Source: Hansfordia pulvinata (taxonomy: Eukaryota > Ascomycota > Sordariomycetes > Xylariales). From it: a DNA stretch of 64,000 nt. Below the pieces are notes generated by a model, which saw only the letters and a list, made by a program, of their open reading frames with translations, made no database searches and was not told the origin of the DNA. Both the position numbers and the translations under genes were made by a program. This document shows, piece after piece, positions 49,686 to 59,305 of this stretch. The stretch spans positions 310,001 to 374,000 of the forward strand of contig BJKQ01000013.1 of the NCBI GenBank assembly GCA_006538405.1, read 5' to 3'. The stretch's first letter is position 1. Every line of letters begins with the position of its first letter.

Positions 49686-52600
49686 ATGCCCGGCCCAGAA
49701 GAGTACACAGTAGGCTGGATCTGTGCCTTAAACGACGAGTTCATTGCTGCTCAAGAATTCCTCGACAAGGAGTACCCACCCCTGGATTACTCAGATGCAC
49801 TCGACAACAACAACTACGCCCTCGGAGCCATTGGTTCGCACAAGGTTGTCATTGCCTGTCTGCCGCAGCGAAAGGCATCCGTCAATGCAGCCAATGTGGC
49901 CAAGGACATGCTGCGAACCTTCACCAATCTGAGATTCGGTCTTCTGGTGGGAGTTGGCAGCGGGGTTCCCACAAAGGACAATGGCATCCGCCTCGGCGAC
50001 GTTGTTGTCAGCTCTGTCACAGGCGAGAAGGGCGCTGTTCTCCAATACGACTTCGGCCAGAGTATCCAGAACCAAAACTTCAGACCCACGGGCCACCTCG
50101 ACGCGCCTCCGTTGCTGCTGCAGGCAGCAGTTGGGGCCTTGGAGGCGCAATACACACGAAAGGGAAATCATATTGACGACATTGTAACTGAGGTCCTGGC
50201 CCGGAACCAGCGGCTGAGGAAGCGCTTCTCCCCACCCGGCGCCGCCACGGACCGCCTCTACAAGCGCAGATTCGCCCATGGCCCCGCGGAGAATCCAAAG
50301 AAGGTGTGCGCTGCCAGCTGCGGAAACGACGATATCCGCCTCGTCGACCGCCCACCTCGCGATGAAGACGACGACCGTCACAGGGTCCACTGCGGGCTTA
50401 TTGCTTCAGGAGATCGGGACATTAAAGATGCTGGCTTGCGCGATCGCTTTGCCCAGGAAGGTGTCCTGTGTCTTGAAAAGGAGGCTGCAGGCCTAATGAA
50501 CAGCTTTCCTTGCTTGGTCATTCGTGGTATTTGCGACTACGCAGATACTCACCACTACGAGTGGCAGGGTTATGCTTCCATGACCGCTGCCGCTTACGCG
50601 AAAGACATACTCGGAAAGATTCTGCCCACGAAGCTGCAAGAACAACGGAAGGCTCTGGAGCTGATGCCTCAATGTCAGTAGTATTGACCTCTAAGCCTTT
50701 TTCTTTGACGGCACGATAATGTGACTCGGTGTGGCCAGATGCTAACTAGAACTAGTGCTGGACGCATCAAAAGCCACACAAGCAGTTGTCCAAAGCATAA
50801 AGCAGGACAGCTTCGAGCAACGGATCAAGAGATGGCTGGAGCCTCCTGATCCATCCACCAACCACAGCAAGGCGGAAGATCTGCGTGAGCCTGGCACTGG
50901 AGAGTGGCTTCTTCGAAGCGAGACCTATACCAAATGGAAGACCACGACCGGATCGTTTCTATGGCTTCACGGGCTTGCTGGGTGTGGAAAGACCGTCATC
51001 ACTTCCACCATCGTCAAGGATCTGGAGGATACCCAGGGCAAATCGAACGTCGTATACTTCTATTTCGACTTCGCCGACGCCAGCAAGCAGACCACCGACA
51101 ATTGTCTTCGCTCGTTAGTCTTCCAGTTGTACTCCCAGAAGAAAGAGTCACAAAAGCATATCAAATTGCTCTTTTCGCAATGCAAAGACGGCTCCACACA
51201 GCCAAGCACCGCATCGTTGAGAACGACTCTGCAAGAAGTGTTTCGAAATACCACACCACTGTGGATCATACTCGATGCTCTCGACGAGAATGGCAACGAT
51301 CGCGAACAAGAATCTTTGTTTCCCTTTGTCAAGAGTCTTCGAGAATCTTCTTTCAACACTCACGCCATAATAACCAGCCGCCCGGATTACCATCTCAAAT
51401 CTGAAATCGACAGATTGGATCTCGCGACAGAAACGGAGCAAGTGTCGCTGAACCAAGCAGTAGTGACGGAAGACATTCGCCGTTATGTCCACTCTCAGGT
51501 GGGACAGATGTCAAACATCGAGACGAAAAGAGACCTTCAGAAACGCATCGAGAAGGCCTTGGCGACAACGGCAAACGGAATGTGAGGCGCTCTCTTTCAT
51601 CATCCCCACGCGCGGCCACTGATACATGAACAGGTTTCGATGGGCAGCTTGCCAGGTCAAAGAATTGAAGAAGTGCCCAAGCGAGTTCGACATCGACGAA
51701 GCCTTGAAGGATCTCCCACCAACATTGGACGAGACATACGCTCGCATGCTTCGGAAGCTCAAATCTACCGGGCCCCGCCAATTCGCCCTTACCATTCGCC
51801 TTTTGCAGTTCTTGGTGCACAGCGAGCGCCCGTTGACGCAAAGAGAAGCCGCAGAGATCGTTGCATTCGACATCGATAAAGTGCGAATCGACCCAAAACG
51901 CCGTCCTTTCACATTGGAGTCTGTCTTGTCCTATGTGTCCGGCCTGACGGTTCTCTCAACAACTGATCGTCCTCGTCCATGGAAACATCCTAACAAAACA
52001 AGCATGGAGGGAATTCAGCTTGCACACTTCTCGGTCAAAGAGTACCTCCAATCTTCTGCGTCACAACCAGACTCGGATGTGTCCGAATCGTTGGCGAGGG
52101 TGCCTGCCCTCAAGATCATGACCCAGACTTGTCTGTCATACCTGGCTGTCACGGGCGATCACTTTACGCTGCCTAGCGAGCTTCCAAGTCACGACAAGGC
52201 CTCACTTTTGATGGGTAATATCGATGCTGAATACCCATTAGCGCACTTGGCTGCACAGGAATGGGCGACTTTTGCTGCAGCGGTTGAGGAAGACAGCAAG
52301 TCTGCCCTACCGTGCGTTATGCAGTACTTCTCATCAGCACTTGCATTTCGTATGGGGAGTTTCCTCCAGAATCCTGGGCGATTACCATGCTGCCAAAGCC
52401 GACCCGAGCCCCTCCATTTCACTTGTATTGGGCCATCAGAGTGTATGCCCTTTGCAGCCGTGGCACTGTTGAAGAGCGGGAAAGGCATGATCGACAGACA
52501 GGAGGACTTCATCCCCCTCCTGAATGCCGTCCAAAACGACAGGGAGGACATGGCAAGAATCTTTCTCGAGCAGGGCGCCAATCCGAATTCCGTCGTCAAA

Positions 52601-55595
52601 GAGGCAAACCTTAGTGCTCTATACGTGGCCTGCCGGATTTCAAGTCTCGGACTCTTCCAGCTGCTGCTGGACCATGGCGCTGAATTTGAGAATCCTCGAA
52701 TGCGCGGAACGCGAATGCCAATACTCCACGTGGCGATCACCCGCCACCCAGAGGAGCAGTCTCCAAGGGAACGAGAACTCCTGGTTCGTCAACTTATCCT
52801 GCTGCATGGCATGGATGTCAACGAGCGGGCTGGGCATCGCACGTTTGGGTTGAAAACCGCTCTCCACGTGGCGGTAGACCAGGGCGACGAGATGGGCATC
52901 CGGCTCTTGGTTGAGCTGGGGGCCAACATCGACGCCGGCAGTCGACACGGCACCCCCTCCAGGTAGCTGCTGCCCGCGGGAATGAGAATGCGCTCAACTT
53001 GCTTCTGAGCCTCGGCGCTCATGTCAATGCAACATGCCAAGTTTTCGACTATCTCTATGACCGCCATGCATTCATGGGCGCAACGGCACTTCACACAGCC
53101 TCAAAGAGAGGAGAGGAAGCATCGGTACGGCTACTTCTGGCCCGGGGTGCGGATGTGAATGCCATCACCCGCAGAGGCACGGCTCTTCAGGCGGCTGCCA
53201 GCAACAGCCAGGAGGCGGTCGTCAGGATCCTGCTCGACGAGGGTGCTGATGTGAACGCAGGGCCTTGGGGAACGTTCGACAGTGTCAAGATGAACAGCTG
53301 GGCACCCGAATTCTTGGACCCAGGAACAGCGCTTCAAATGGCCTGTGACAGCCAGCATGAAGGGATCGTGCGGCTGCTCCTGGAAAGGGGCGCGGACGTG
53401 AATGCGCACGGTCTCCAAGGCGCAGCCCTTTTCCGTGCCGCAAAAAAGGGCAAATCGGAGATTGTCCGTCTGTTGCTCGAGAGGCAGGCAAATGTCAATG
53501 CAGAGACCTGCCTCAGCCCTATATTAGCACTGGCTTGGGCTACACGATCCTCGGAACCGGATCCTACCCAAGAGGGGCAGTTCATGCCAGACTGGCTGCA
53601 TGGGGAATTCACATCTGAGAGGCAGAGAGAATGGGAGCAGCTCGCTCGGACTGAGCTCAAAGCCAGAGAATACCAAGAACGGAAGTTGCTGAGGACCGCC
53701 CTGGAGATCGCAGCCGCAAGCCACCACCTAGAAACTGTCCAAATACTGCTTGAGAAGGGCGCCGCGCAAGGTGTTGGCAGCACCTATGCAGCAGAAGCTC
53801 TGAGCAGGGCTGCCAGCGTTGGTGGCAACACAGTTGTTCGAGTGCTGTTGAAGCACGGGGCCAGCCCCTGCCATTGGGGGGCGCTTGAGCTCCAAGCAGC
53901 CCTAAAGGCGGCAGAAGACGAGGGAGACGCGAAGCTTGTTGGGATCTTCAATCAAGCCATGCAGTTGAGTCGGAAACCGGAGACGGACGTTGGGGAAGCT
54001 GTTGCGATGGCATTAGAAGGGGGCTACGAGAGCCCTGTCTCGGAGCTGACCAACGCGAACGCAGTGCTGATCGGCCGGAGCGGTTGGGCCGAGGCGGTCG
54101 AGACGGCTTCAGGGATGGGTCATAAGGTGATCGTTTCGAAGCTGCTTCGACACGCTGACGCACAGAAGCATCGCTTATCTCGGCCGCGTGCCTCGAGAAC
54201 GACTCAGGAGAGTTGCCACGAAAAGGTTGTCCGCACTTCACATGAGTCCGGCGTAGCGCTGGCGGCTGACAATGGAAATATGGAGAGTACGAAGAGCACA
54301 AACAGCATAAAGAACACCAATATCACGAACAGCACCAAGATCACCAAGATCACGAACAGCACAGACGGCACGAACAGCGCAACGAACGCCAAGGGCACGA
54401 AGAGCCCGATGATAACGACGAGCACCAAAAGCACCAAGAGCGACATACCCTCCTCAAATGGCTATACGAACCCGGACCAAAATCGGAAGGCGATTCAAAA
54501 CCGGATCTGGAGACGGCCTTGATGGATGGCGACATATTCGACTTATCATCCAGGGGCTATGACATATATGAACCCCCATACAGGGCCTATAACATATACG
54601 AACCCTCGTTCAGAGGCTATATGCATCGCGACACGGACCGAGACGACTCGGACTCGGACAAGGAGGAGGAGGAGAAGGGTACAGAACTATCTCCGCACCG
54701 CAACCCAGAACCATCTCCGCACCGCAACTCAGAACCATCTCCGCATCGCAACTCGGATCGGGACGACGAGGACTGGGAGGATCCAAAACCATTTCTGCAT
54801 CGAGACTCCCTAGGAAGCGATGTGGGGAGACCCTCATTCAGGGGCTCTTTGCATCGCGATCCAGATTCGGAAGATGACTCAGATTCGGTAATCGAATTGC
54901 CACCACATTTGCATCGCGACTCTAGGGAACGCGACATAGGCAGGCCCTCAACCAGGGGCTATTCGAATTACGCCTCGAGATGGGTCGAGCATCTAAGACA
55001 TTGGGTCGAGTATCAAAGTCGACATCCGGAGAAGATGGGCCCCCTGGCACCACTCTGCATACCTGGACCCTTCCAAGATGACTCTGGCAGGGACATTTCG
55101 AATTGCGGCTTGGATTGGGTCGAGAGGTATCTAAGACATTGGTTCGAGAGACTAAGTCGACATCCGGACATGGCCCCCCTGGCACCAGCCTGTATACCTA
55201 TACTCTCCCATTATGACTCTGGTGAAAGGAGAGTCACGTCGTCGAGTCACGCCTCGAAATGGGTCGAGAAACTAAGACAGTGGGTCGAGAAACTAAGTCG
55301 ACATCCGGAGATGGCCCCCCTAGCACCGCGCTGTATACCTCCACCCACAATTGACTCTGGCCGGGGCAATTCGAATCGCGGCTTGGATTGGGTCCAGTAT
55401 CTAAGATTGCATCCGCAGATGGCCTACCTGGCACCACGCGGTATACCTATACCCTTCCACGATGACTCTGGTGGAAGGAGAGTCACGTCGTCTATGAGCC
55501 GCAGGGGGTCCCATTACGGGATGGAAGACTTTGGCCCATCTATGACGGTTCGCTGTGATGAAGACGGCGTGACGGTGAACTTGTGGCGCCGTTAG
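49686..55595 (+). CDS. Giant NLR: PNP-like, NACHT and ankyrin domains plus novel tail; two frame breaks
   Basis: Exons 49686-50673, 50756-51581 and 51634 onward. Residues 1-325 are a nucleoside phosphorylase-like domain (start MPGPEEYTVGWICAL; LLVGVGSGVP; EKEAAGLMNSFPCLVIRGICDYAD). NACHT follows, with Walker A GLAGCGKT (about 402-409) and Walker B LWIILDALDEN, then a helical region (LPPTLDETYARML, LAHFSVKEYL). About ten ankyrin repeats start near residue 890 (for example GADVNAITRRGTALQAAA). Such fungal STAND receptors act in non-self recognition; here the ligand is unknown. Within a perfect ankyrin repeat the frame breaks at a C5 run (52953-52957), and again near AAA at 54276-54278. Each break needs one extra base. 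Past the second, the open frame reads a His/Gln/Glu-rich linker (YEEHKQHKEHQYHEQHQDH) into a repeated tail ending VTVNLWRR at 55595. Full length would be about 1,925 residues. It could be an intact gene with assembly errors, or a pseudogene. Confidence 0.8.
52953..52966 (+). other. First frame break in the NLR, within an ankyrin repeat
   Basis: The assembled frame runs GSRHGTPSR then TAG. With one more C in the C5 run (52953-52957) it would read GTPLQVAAARGNENALNLLL, an exact ankyrin consensus, into the downstream frame. A 47-nt GT..AG segment (52962-53008, GTAGCT to TTCTGAG) would also restore frame, but at the cost of half a repeat. Confidence 0.75.
54270..54480 (+). other. Second frame break and His/Gln/Glu-rich linker of the NLR
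   Basis: The ankyrin-side frame continues as a Thr/Asn/Ser/Lys-rich run and stops at 54522. The neighbouring frame, which is open from a TGA at 54268-54270 through to 55595, reads YGEYEEHKQHKEHQYHEQHQ and continues without interruption into LLKWLYEPGPKSEGDSK and MDGDIFDLSSRGYD. The tail frame is therefore the better coding frame from here. One added base near the AAA at 54276-54278 would join the two. Confidence 0.65.
54689..54757 (+). repeat. 24-bp coding repeat, three copies
   Basis: Encodes Ser-Pro-His-Arg-Asn-(Pro/Ser)-Glu/Asp repeated three times (SPHRNPEPSPHRNSEPSPHR) in the NLR tail. The near identity of the DNA copies implies recent duplication. Confidence 0.9.
54958..55500 (+). repeat. 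Four-unit, about 45-residue repeat array in the NLR tail
   Basis: Units begin near 54973, 55108, 55246 and 55379. Each has a Trp-Val-Glu amphipathic segment (RWVEHLRHWVEYQSRHPE), a Met-Ala/Gly-Pro-Leu-Ala-Pro turn, Cys/Gly-Ile-Pro, then an Asp-Ser-Gly segment (FQDDSGRDIS). Odd units (SRWVE, SKWVE) and even units (LDWVE, LDWVQ) are most alike, so the array arose by duplicating a pair. The last unit is shortened. I do not recognise the domain. Confidence 0.8.
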
Positions 55596-55801
55596 CCTTG
55601 GAGGTATGTAGGTCGTGGGTACATCCAGTGCAGTGCTATAGACACTGGCATTTGCAGCGCAGACAGCTGGTAAACGCACTGGCCAGGACGTGTACCGCGG
55701 CGTGCTTTCGTCATGGACCTCGATTTCCCACTTGCGCAGGGCTGCCGTCGACTCTTGCACCGCTCCCACCCCCGACTCCAACAACACCACGTCGACGCAT
55801 C
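55596..55801. promoter_or_regulatory. Short NLR-cbp4 intergenic region
   Basis: Only 206 bases separate the NLR stop from the cbp4 start, in the same orientation, so the cbp4 promoter must lie here or within the NLR tail. No specific sites were recognised. Confidence 0.4.
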
Positions 55802-56358
55802 ATGGCAGGAAAGAGAAACATTGGCACATGGGCCAAGATGCTCGTCGGGTAAGCCAGAAATTCCTTCCACTTCGCACGTCTCAGCACTGTCTTCCTTTTA
55901 CACCCAAATCTTCGCACATGCTACGCAGCCGCCTGCTGACATCCTCACCCTCGAATACAGCGGTAGCGCCATCTGCGTCGGCGGCCCGGCCCTGACCTTC
56001 TGGCTGCAGCCAACCGACGAGGAACTGTTCGAGCGCTACAGCCCCGAGCTCAAGAAGAAGAGCCTCGAGCGCCGCCACGAGCGCCAACAAGAATTCGACG
56101 ACTTCGTCACCAAGCTCAAGGAGTACTCAAAGTCCGACAAGCCCAGTACGTTGCGACCGACCAGCCATCCCCACACGCGATACTTGCCGCCGAAAACTCT
56201 GCACAGTCACAAGCTAACGAGCTCCCACCCCAGTCTGGGTCGTACAGCAGGAAGAGGCCCGCAAGTTCAAGGAGGACAAGCTGCGCCAGGACACCGAGGC
56301 CGCCCGCGAGGCCCAGGCCAGGAAAGAGGCGATGCGCAAGGAGTCGGGGCTGAGCTGA
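55802..56358 (+). CDS. cbp4: Cytochrome bc1 assembly factor Cbp4
   Basis: Three exons (55802-55848, 55961-56145, 56234-56358) join to 118 residues. The sequence follows the Cbp4 family: short N-terminus [17 protein letters not shown], a single membrane anchor [14 protein letters not shown], then [20 protein letters not shown] and a long charged helix ([39 protein letters not shown]). Cbp4 binds newly made cytochrome b with Cbp3-Cbp6 and is needed for early assembly of mitochondrial complex III; it sits in the inner membrane. Both introns (112 and 88 nt) have good ends (GTAAGC/TACAG, GTACGT/CCCCAG). It ends in an Ala/Arg/Lys-rich stretch, KESGLS, and is convergent with the SET gene. Confidence 0.93.
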
Positions 56359-56588
56359 GGGGCGCGCGCAGGACTTTGCACGACCAGTTTCTGTACAAAT
56401 ACCACTATACTACATTGCAGCCTGGGTGCTGCAGACCACGGCGTCGGGGAAACATTACGAATGGGAGCTGTACGAATACACACTCGCTCTTCACTGTTCG
56501 CACAGCGCATGCCGGGACTGAAGGCGCTGCGACAGATTACTCACTTCACTGAACGTAGGGCCCCACGATATATGGATGCAGTTCTATT

Positions 56589-57983
56589 CTAACTCTCAGC
56601 CAGCTTCTTGATGTTTACATCCAGGGTCTCGACGATTTGCTCCCACCGCGTCACCAGCATTGCCTTCTGCTCTGGCGCCCCGCTGCCCTCGCCCAGCGCC
56701 CCGACCGCCTCTATCCGACCCCGCGCCGTCGCCCGATGCTCGCGCAGCAGCTCGAGGAGCAGCGCGTCGAACCTGCGCTGCGTCGCCCCGCCGTCATCGT
56801 CATCATCGCCGCCCGAGTCCACGAACCGCTTCCACGCGCCGACCGCGCGCGGCCCCTGCCCCGCGCACAGCAGCAGCCGCAGCGCCACCTGCGTCCGGTA
56901 GCACGCGCCGTTGCGCATGTCTACATTGTACGACCCGGAGAACCCGGCGTCCGCGAGCCGCTCGCGCAGCGCCGGCTCGCGCTCGAAGCGCGGCAGCACG
57001 ACTTCGTCGAGCGTGACGGCGTCCCAGCGGTTGTCGGCGCCGCCCATGGCGAAGCCGTACTCAGCAAGCAAAAAGTCGCCGCTGTGCGCGCCGTAAGAGA
57101 TGCGCACCTCGTCGCCAGGCGCGTACGCGCGGCGCGCCGAGATTGTAAAACCCTCGCGCACGTCGAACGCGACGTGGCAGTCTTGCGTCCCCTCATCCGC
57201 CGATCCGGCTCCGTGGTTGAGCAAGTCCGCCACGGGCTGCAGGCACATGTGGTCCTCGGGCCCGCGGCGGCGCAGCTTGGCGTTGACCCAGTAGAACGTG
57301 CGCGTGTTCACCAGCAGCCATGCGTGCATGTAGCGGGACTCCGTGAGAGCGTGGGTCGTTTCCCTCTTCCTCCGCTTCGCGGGCCTTTCGGTATCTTGCC
57401 CTTCTTGCTCCTCTGCCGTGCTTGTGCTTTCATGTCCATCGTTCTCCTTGTCGTCATCCCCGTCTTCGTCATCGCCACTAGGAAAGCGCGCGTCCTCGCC
57501 CTCCTCGCAAGCCGGAAACGCAGCCCGGACAGCGCCCCAGTCCGCGGCGAACTTGGCCTTCTGCGCACGCAGCAGCTCCGCCGCGGGCCGCGGCAGCAGC
57601 TCCTGCAGGGCCGCGGGCCACACCAGCGGGACGGTGGACAGGTCCGCCAGGGTCGGGCAGACGGCGGCCCAGGGCGCGCGGCTGCCCGGGCCCCCCGCCG
57701 CGCCGCGGGTGTCGTCGAGGGCAAGGTCGGCGGCTAGGGCACCGTGGACGGAGAGGGCGCGGGGCAGGCGACGGGCGACCCGGGGCCGGACGGTCTCGAG
57801 GGTGCGCAGGGCGGAAGCAGGGGTCTCGAGGACGGGCTCGCCGGGCGATATGGCGCGCGTCGCCACCACGCCCACGCCGGCGCCGGGGATGCGCTGCGGG
57901 CGGACGTTGTGCAGCACCACGCCGCGGGCGGTGGCCCAGGCGAGCAGGGCGTCGAGGGGGTCTCCGGTGTCGTCGGGCGGCAT
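56589..57983 (-). CDS. SET-domain protein lysine methyltransferase (SETD6/RKM-like)
   Basis: Single exon, 464 residues. The start MPPDDTGDPLDALLAWATARG leads into the N-SET segment IPGAGVGVVATRAISPGEPVLETP. The SET domain is split, as in the Rubisco-LSMT/SETD6 class, by an inserted region holding an acidic linker (GDDEDGDDDKENDGHE). The second half carries the cofactor-binding motif LQPVADLLNHG and the catalytic-tyrosine motif VRISYGAHSGDFLLAEYGF. A helical substrate-binding C-terminal domain follows (from about residue 310). Members methylate lysines on ribosomal proteins, elongation factors or nuclear proteins; the target here is unknown. The gene is extremely GC-rich, so long open frames on the opposite strand are shadows. 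Confidence 0.88.
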   Translation of the reverse strand: MPPDDTGDPLDALLAWATARGVVLHNVRPQRIPGAGVGVVATRAISPGEPVLETPASALRTLETVRPRVARRLPRALSVHGALAADLALDDTRGAAGGPGSRAPWAAVCPTLADLSTVPLVWPAALQELLPRPAAELLRAQKAKFAADWGAVRAAFPACEEGEDARFPSGDDEDGDDDKENDGHESTSTAEEQEGQDTERPAKRRKRETTHALTESRYMHAWLLVNTRTFYWVNAKLRRRGPEDHMCLQPVADLLNHGAGSADEGTQDCHVAFDVREGFTISARRAYAPGDEVRISYGAHSGDFLLAEYGFAMGGADNRWDAVTLDEVVLPRFEREPALRERLADAGFSGSYNVDMRNGACYRTQVALRLLLCAGQGPRAVGAWKRFVDSGGDDDDDGGATQRRFDALLLELLREHRATARGRIEAVGALGEGSGAPEQKAMLVTRWEQIVETLDVNIKKLAES

Positions 57984-59305
57984 GGTCCGGAGGTGGAGGT
58001 GGAGTTGGAGGGGGAGGCGGGGGTTTGTCGGGTCCGTCGGGGGCCTCCAGACGGTTTGTGGTCGGGTTCTCGCGAGGGAAAGAGGGGGGGCGGCTATTGG
58101 GGCTTTTTGGTGGTCGTCGACGACAGTGCCATGGTGATCCGGTGCGGTGCGCGGGGGAAGGACGGCGACAATGGCATCGGCGGCGGCGGCGGCGAATTCG
58201 CTGGTTTGCGCGCTGCAGAAAGCGAGATGTAGGAAAAGTTATGGGGCGGCGATGCCGGTGGCACGGGGGCGACGTGGGGACCTGGCGGGATCTGCGGCGT
58301 CTATTTCCAGGGCGGGAGGTGCCCTGGGATATCATGTACCTAACCTTTGCAGGGTTCCCTGATGAGCTCTCTGCGGGCCGTGGGGTGGTTTGGTCCACTC
58401 CCACGATTACCGTATGTCGAATTGGACGTTGGCTTTCATTTGGGAATTTAAAGAGATACAATGCTATTGGATTTGAATTGACTCTCCAAGCACAACAAAC
58501 ATGGGGTTTATGTTAGGAACTCTCGCATGCTTGTTGCAGACAGTGATGGCACGGATGCTGTAGAATGCGGCCAACCCTCGTGCATGCGTCACTGATGCGG
58601 TACATGTAACGCTTTCACATCTCAAAGGTGACCAACCCGGCAATGGCCAATTTCATGGCGCACCCATGGTTTCGCTCCAGAAACGCAAGAGCGGCAATTC
58701 CACATCCTGAGCATCAGGCCGCCCGGAGCAGCGCCGTGCAGCTCGTCCAGTGGACGAGGGCCCCGCTAGCGGTTAAGTCCGATAGTGCCGGGGCCCCGTT
58801 CCGTTCCGTGGGTGCCGGATGGGCACACCGACCCCACCTCGCACAGCGCTCAAGCTCAAGCTCTACAGCGCTCTCCAGCGCCGCCCGGCCTCCAAGCTTC
58901 ACCTCCTCGCCCGCCACAAGCCGCAGCTACCGCCGACCGGAGCGTGTCGTCATCCATCTTGCTCCGGCGCCCCAGCACTGCACACCACCACCACTCCTGC
59001 CCTCTTCATGCCCATACAACCCCGGCACTTTAATTGCACGAGGGACCCGAGCCATCCACCTCTGGAAAACCGCCGCATACAATTATCCCAGCCACCCCAA
59101 CTTCATCTCCGCCTTTACCACCAGTCATCCCCGGAGTCCACCCCGCCACGGCCCGCCAACCGCCCCCGACCGAGCCTCCAGAGCCTCCAGAGAGACCCCT
59201 GCCCACGGGGCTTCCACGCAATAGATCCTCAACCGCGGCACTCACCGGCCGCCCGGAAACCTCCAAACTCCACGCGGGCACATCGCCCCTGGCAGCGCGC
59301 TCAAG
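57984..59305. promoter_or_regulatory. Divergent promoter region, SET gene / WD40 gene
   Basis: These 1.3 kb separate two divergent genes and must hold both promoters. No coding sequence is supported; the plus-strand frames just before 59306 are Pro/Ser/Thr-rich leader-like sequence. Confidence 0.5.

Noticed and set aside
52999..54522. Ankyrin protein of 507 residues as an independent gene
   Set aside because: It begins mid-repeat and continues the NLR repeats exactly once one base is added at 52957, so it is part of the NLR.
54519..55595. 358-residue repeat protein as an independent gene
   Set aside because: Its frame is open well upstream of the first ATG, through a His/Gln/Glu linker that abuts the ankyrin region, and it has no promoter space of its own.
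56637..57737. 366-codon plus-strand frame across the SET gene
   Set aside because: Shadow of the GC-rich SET gene on the other strand; Arg/Ala/Leu-rich with no motifs.
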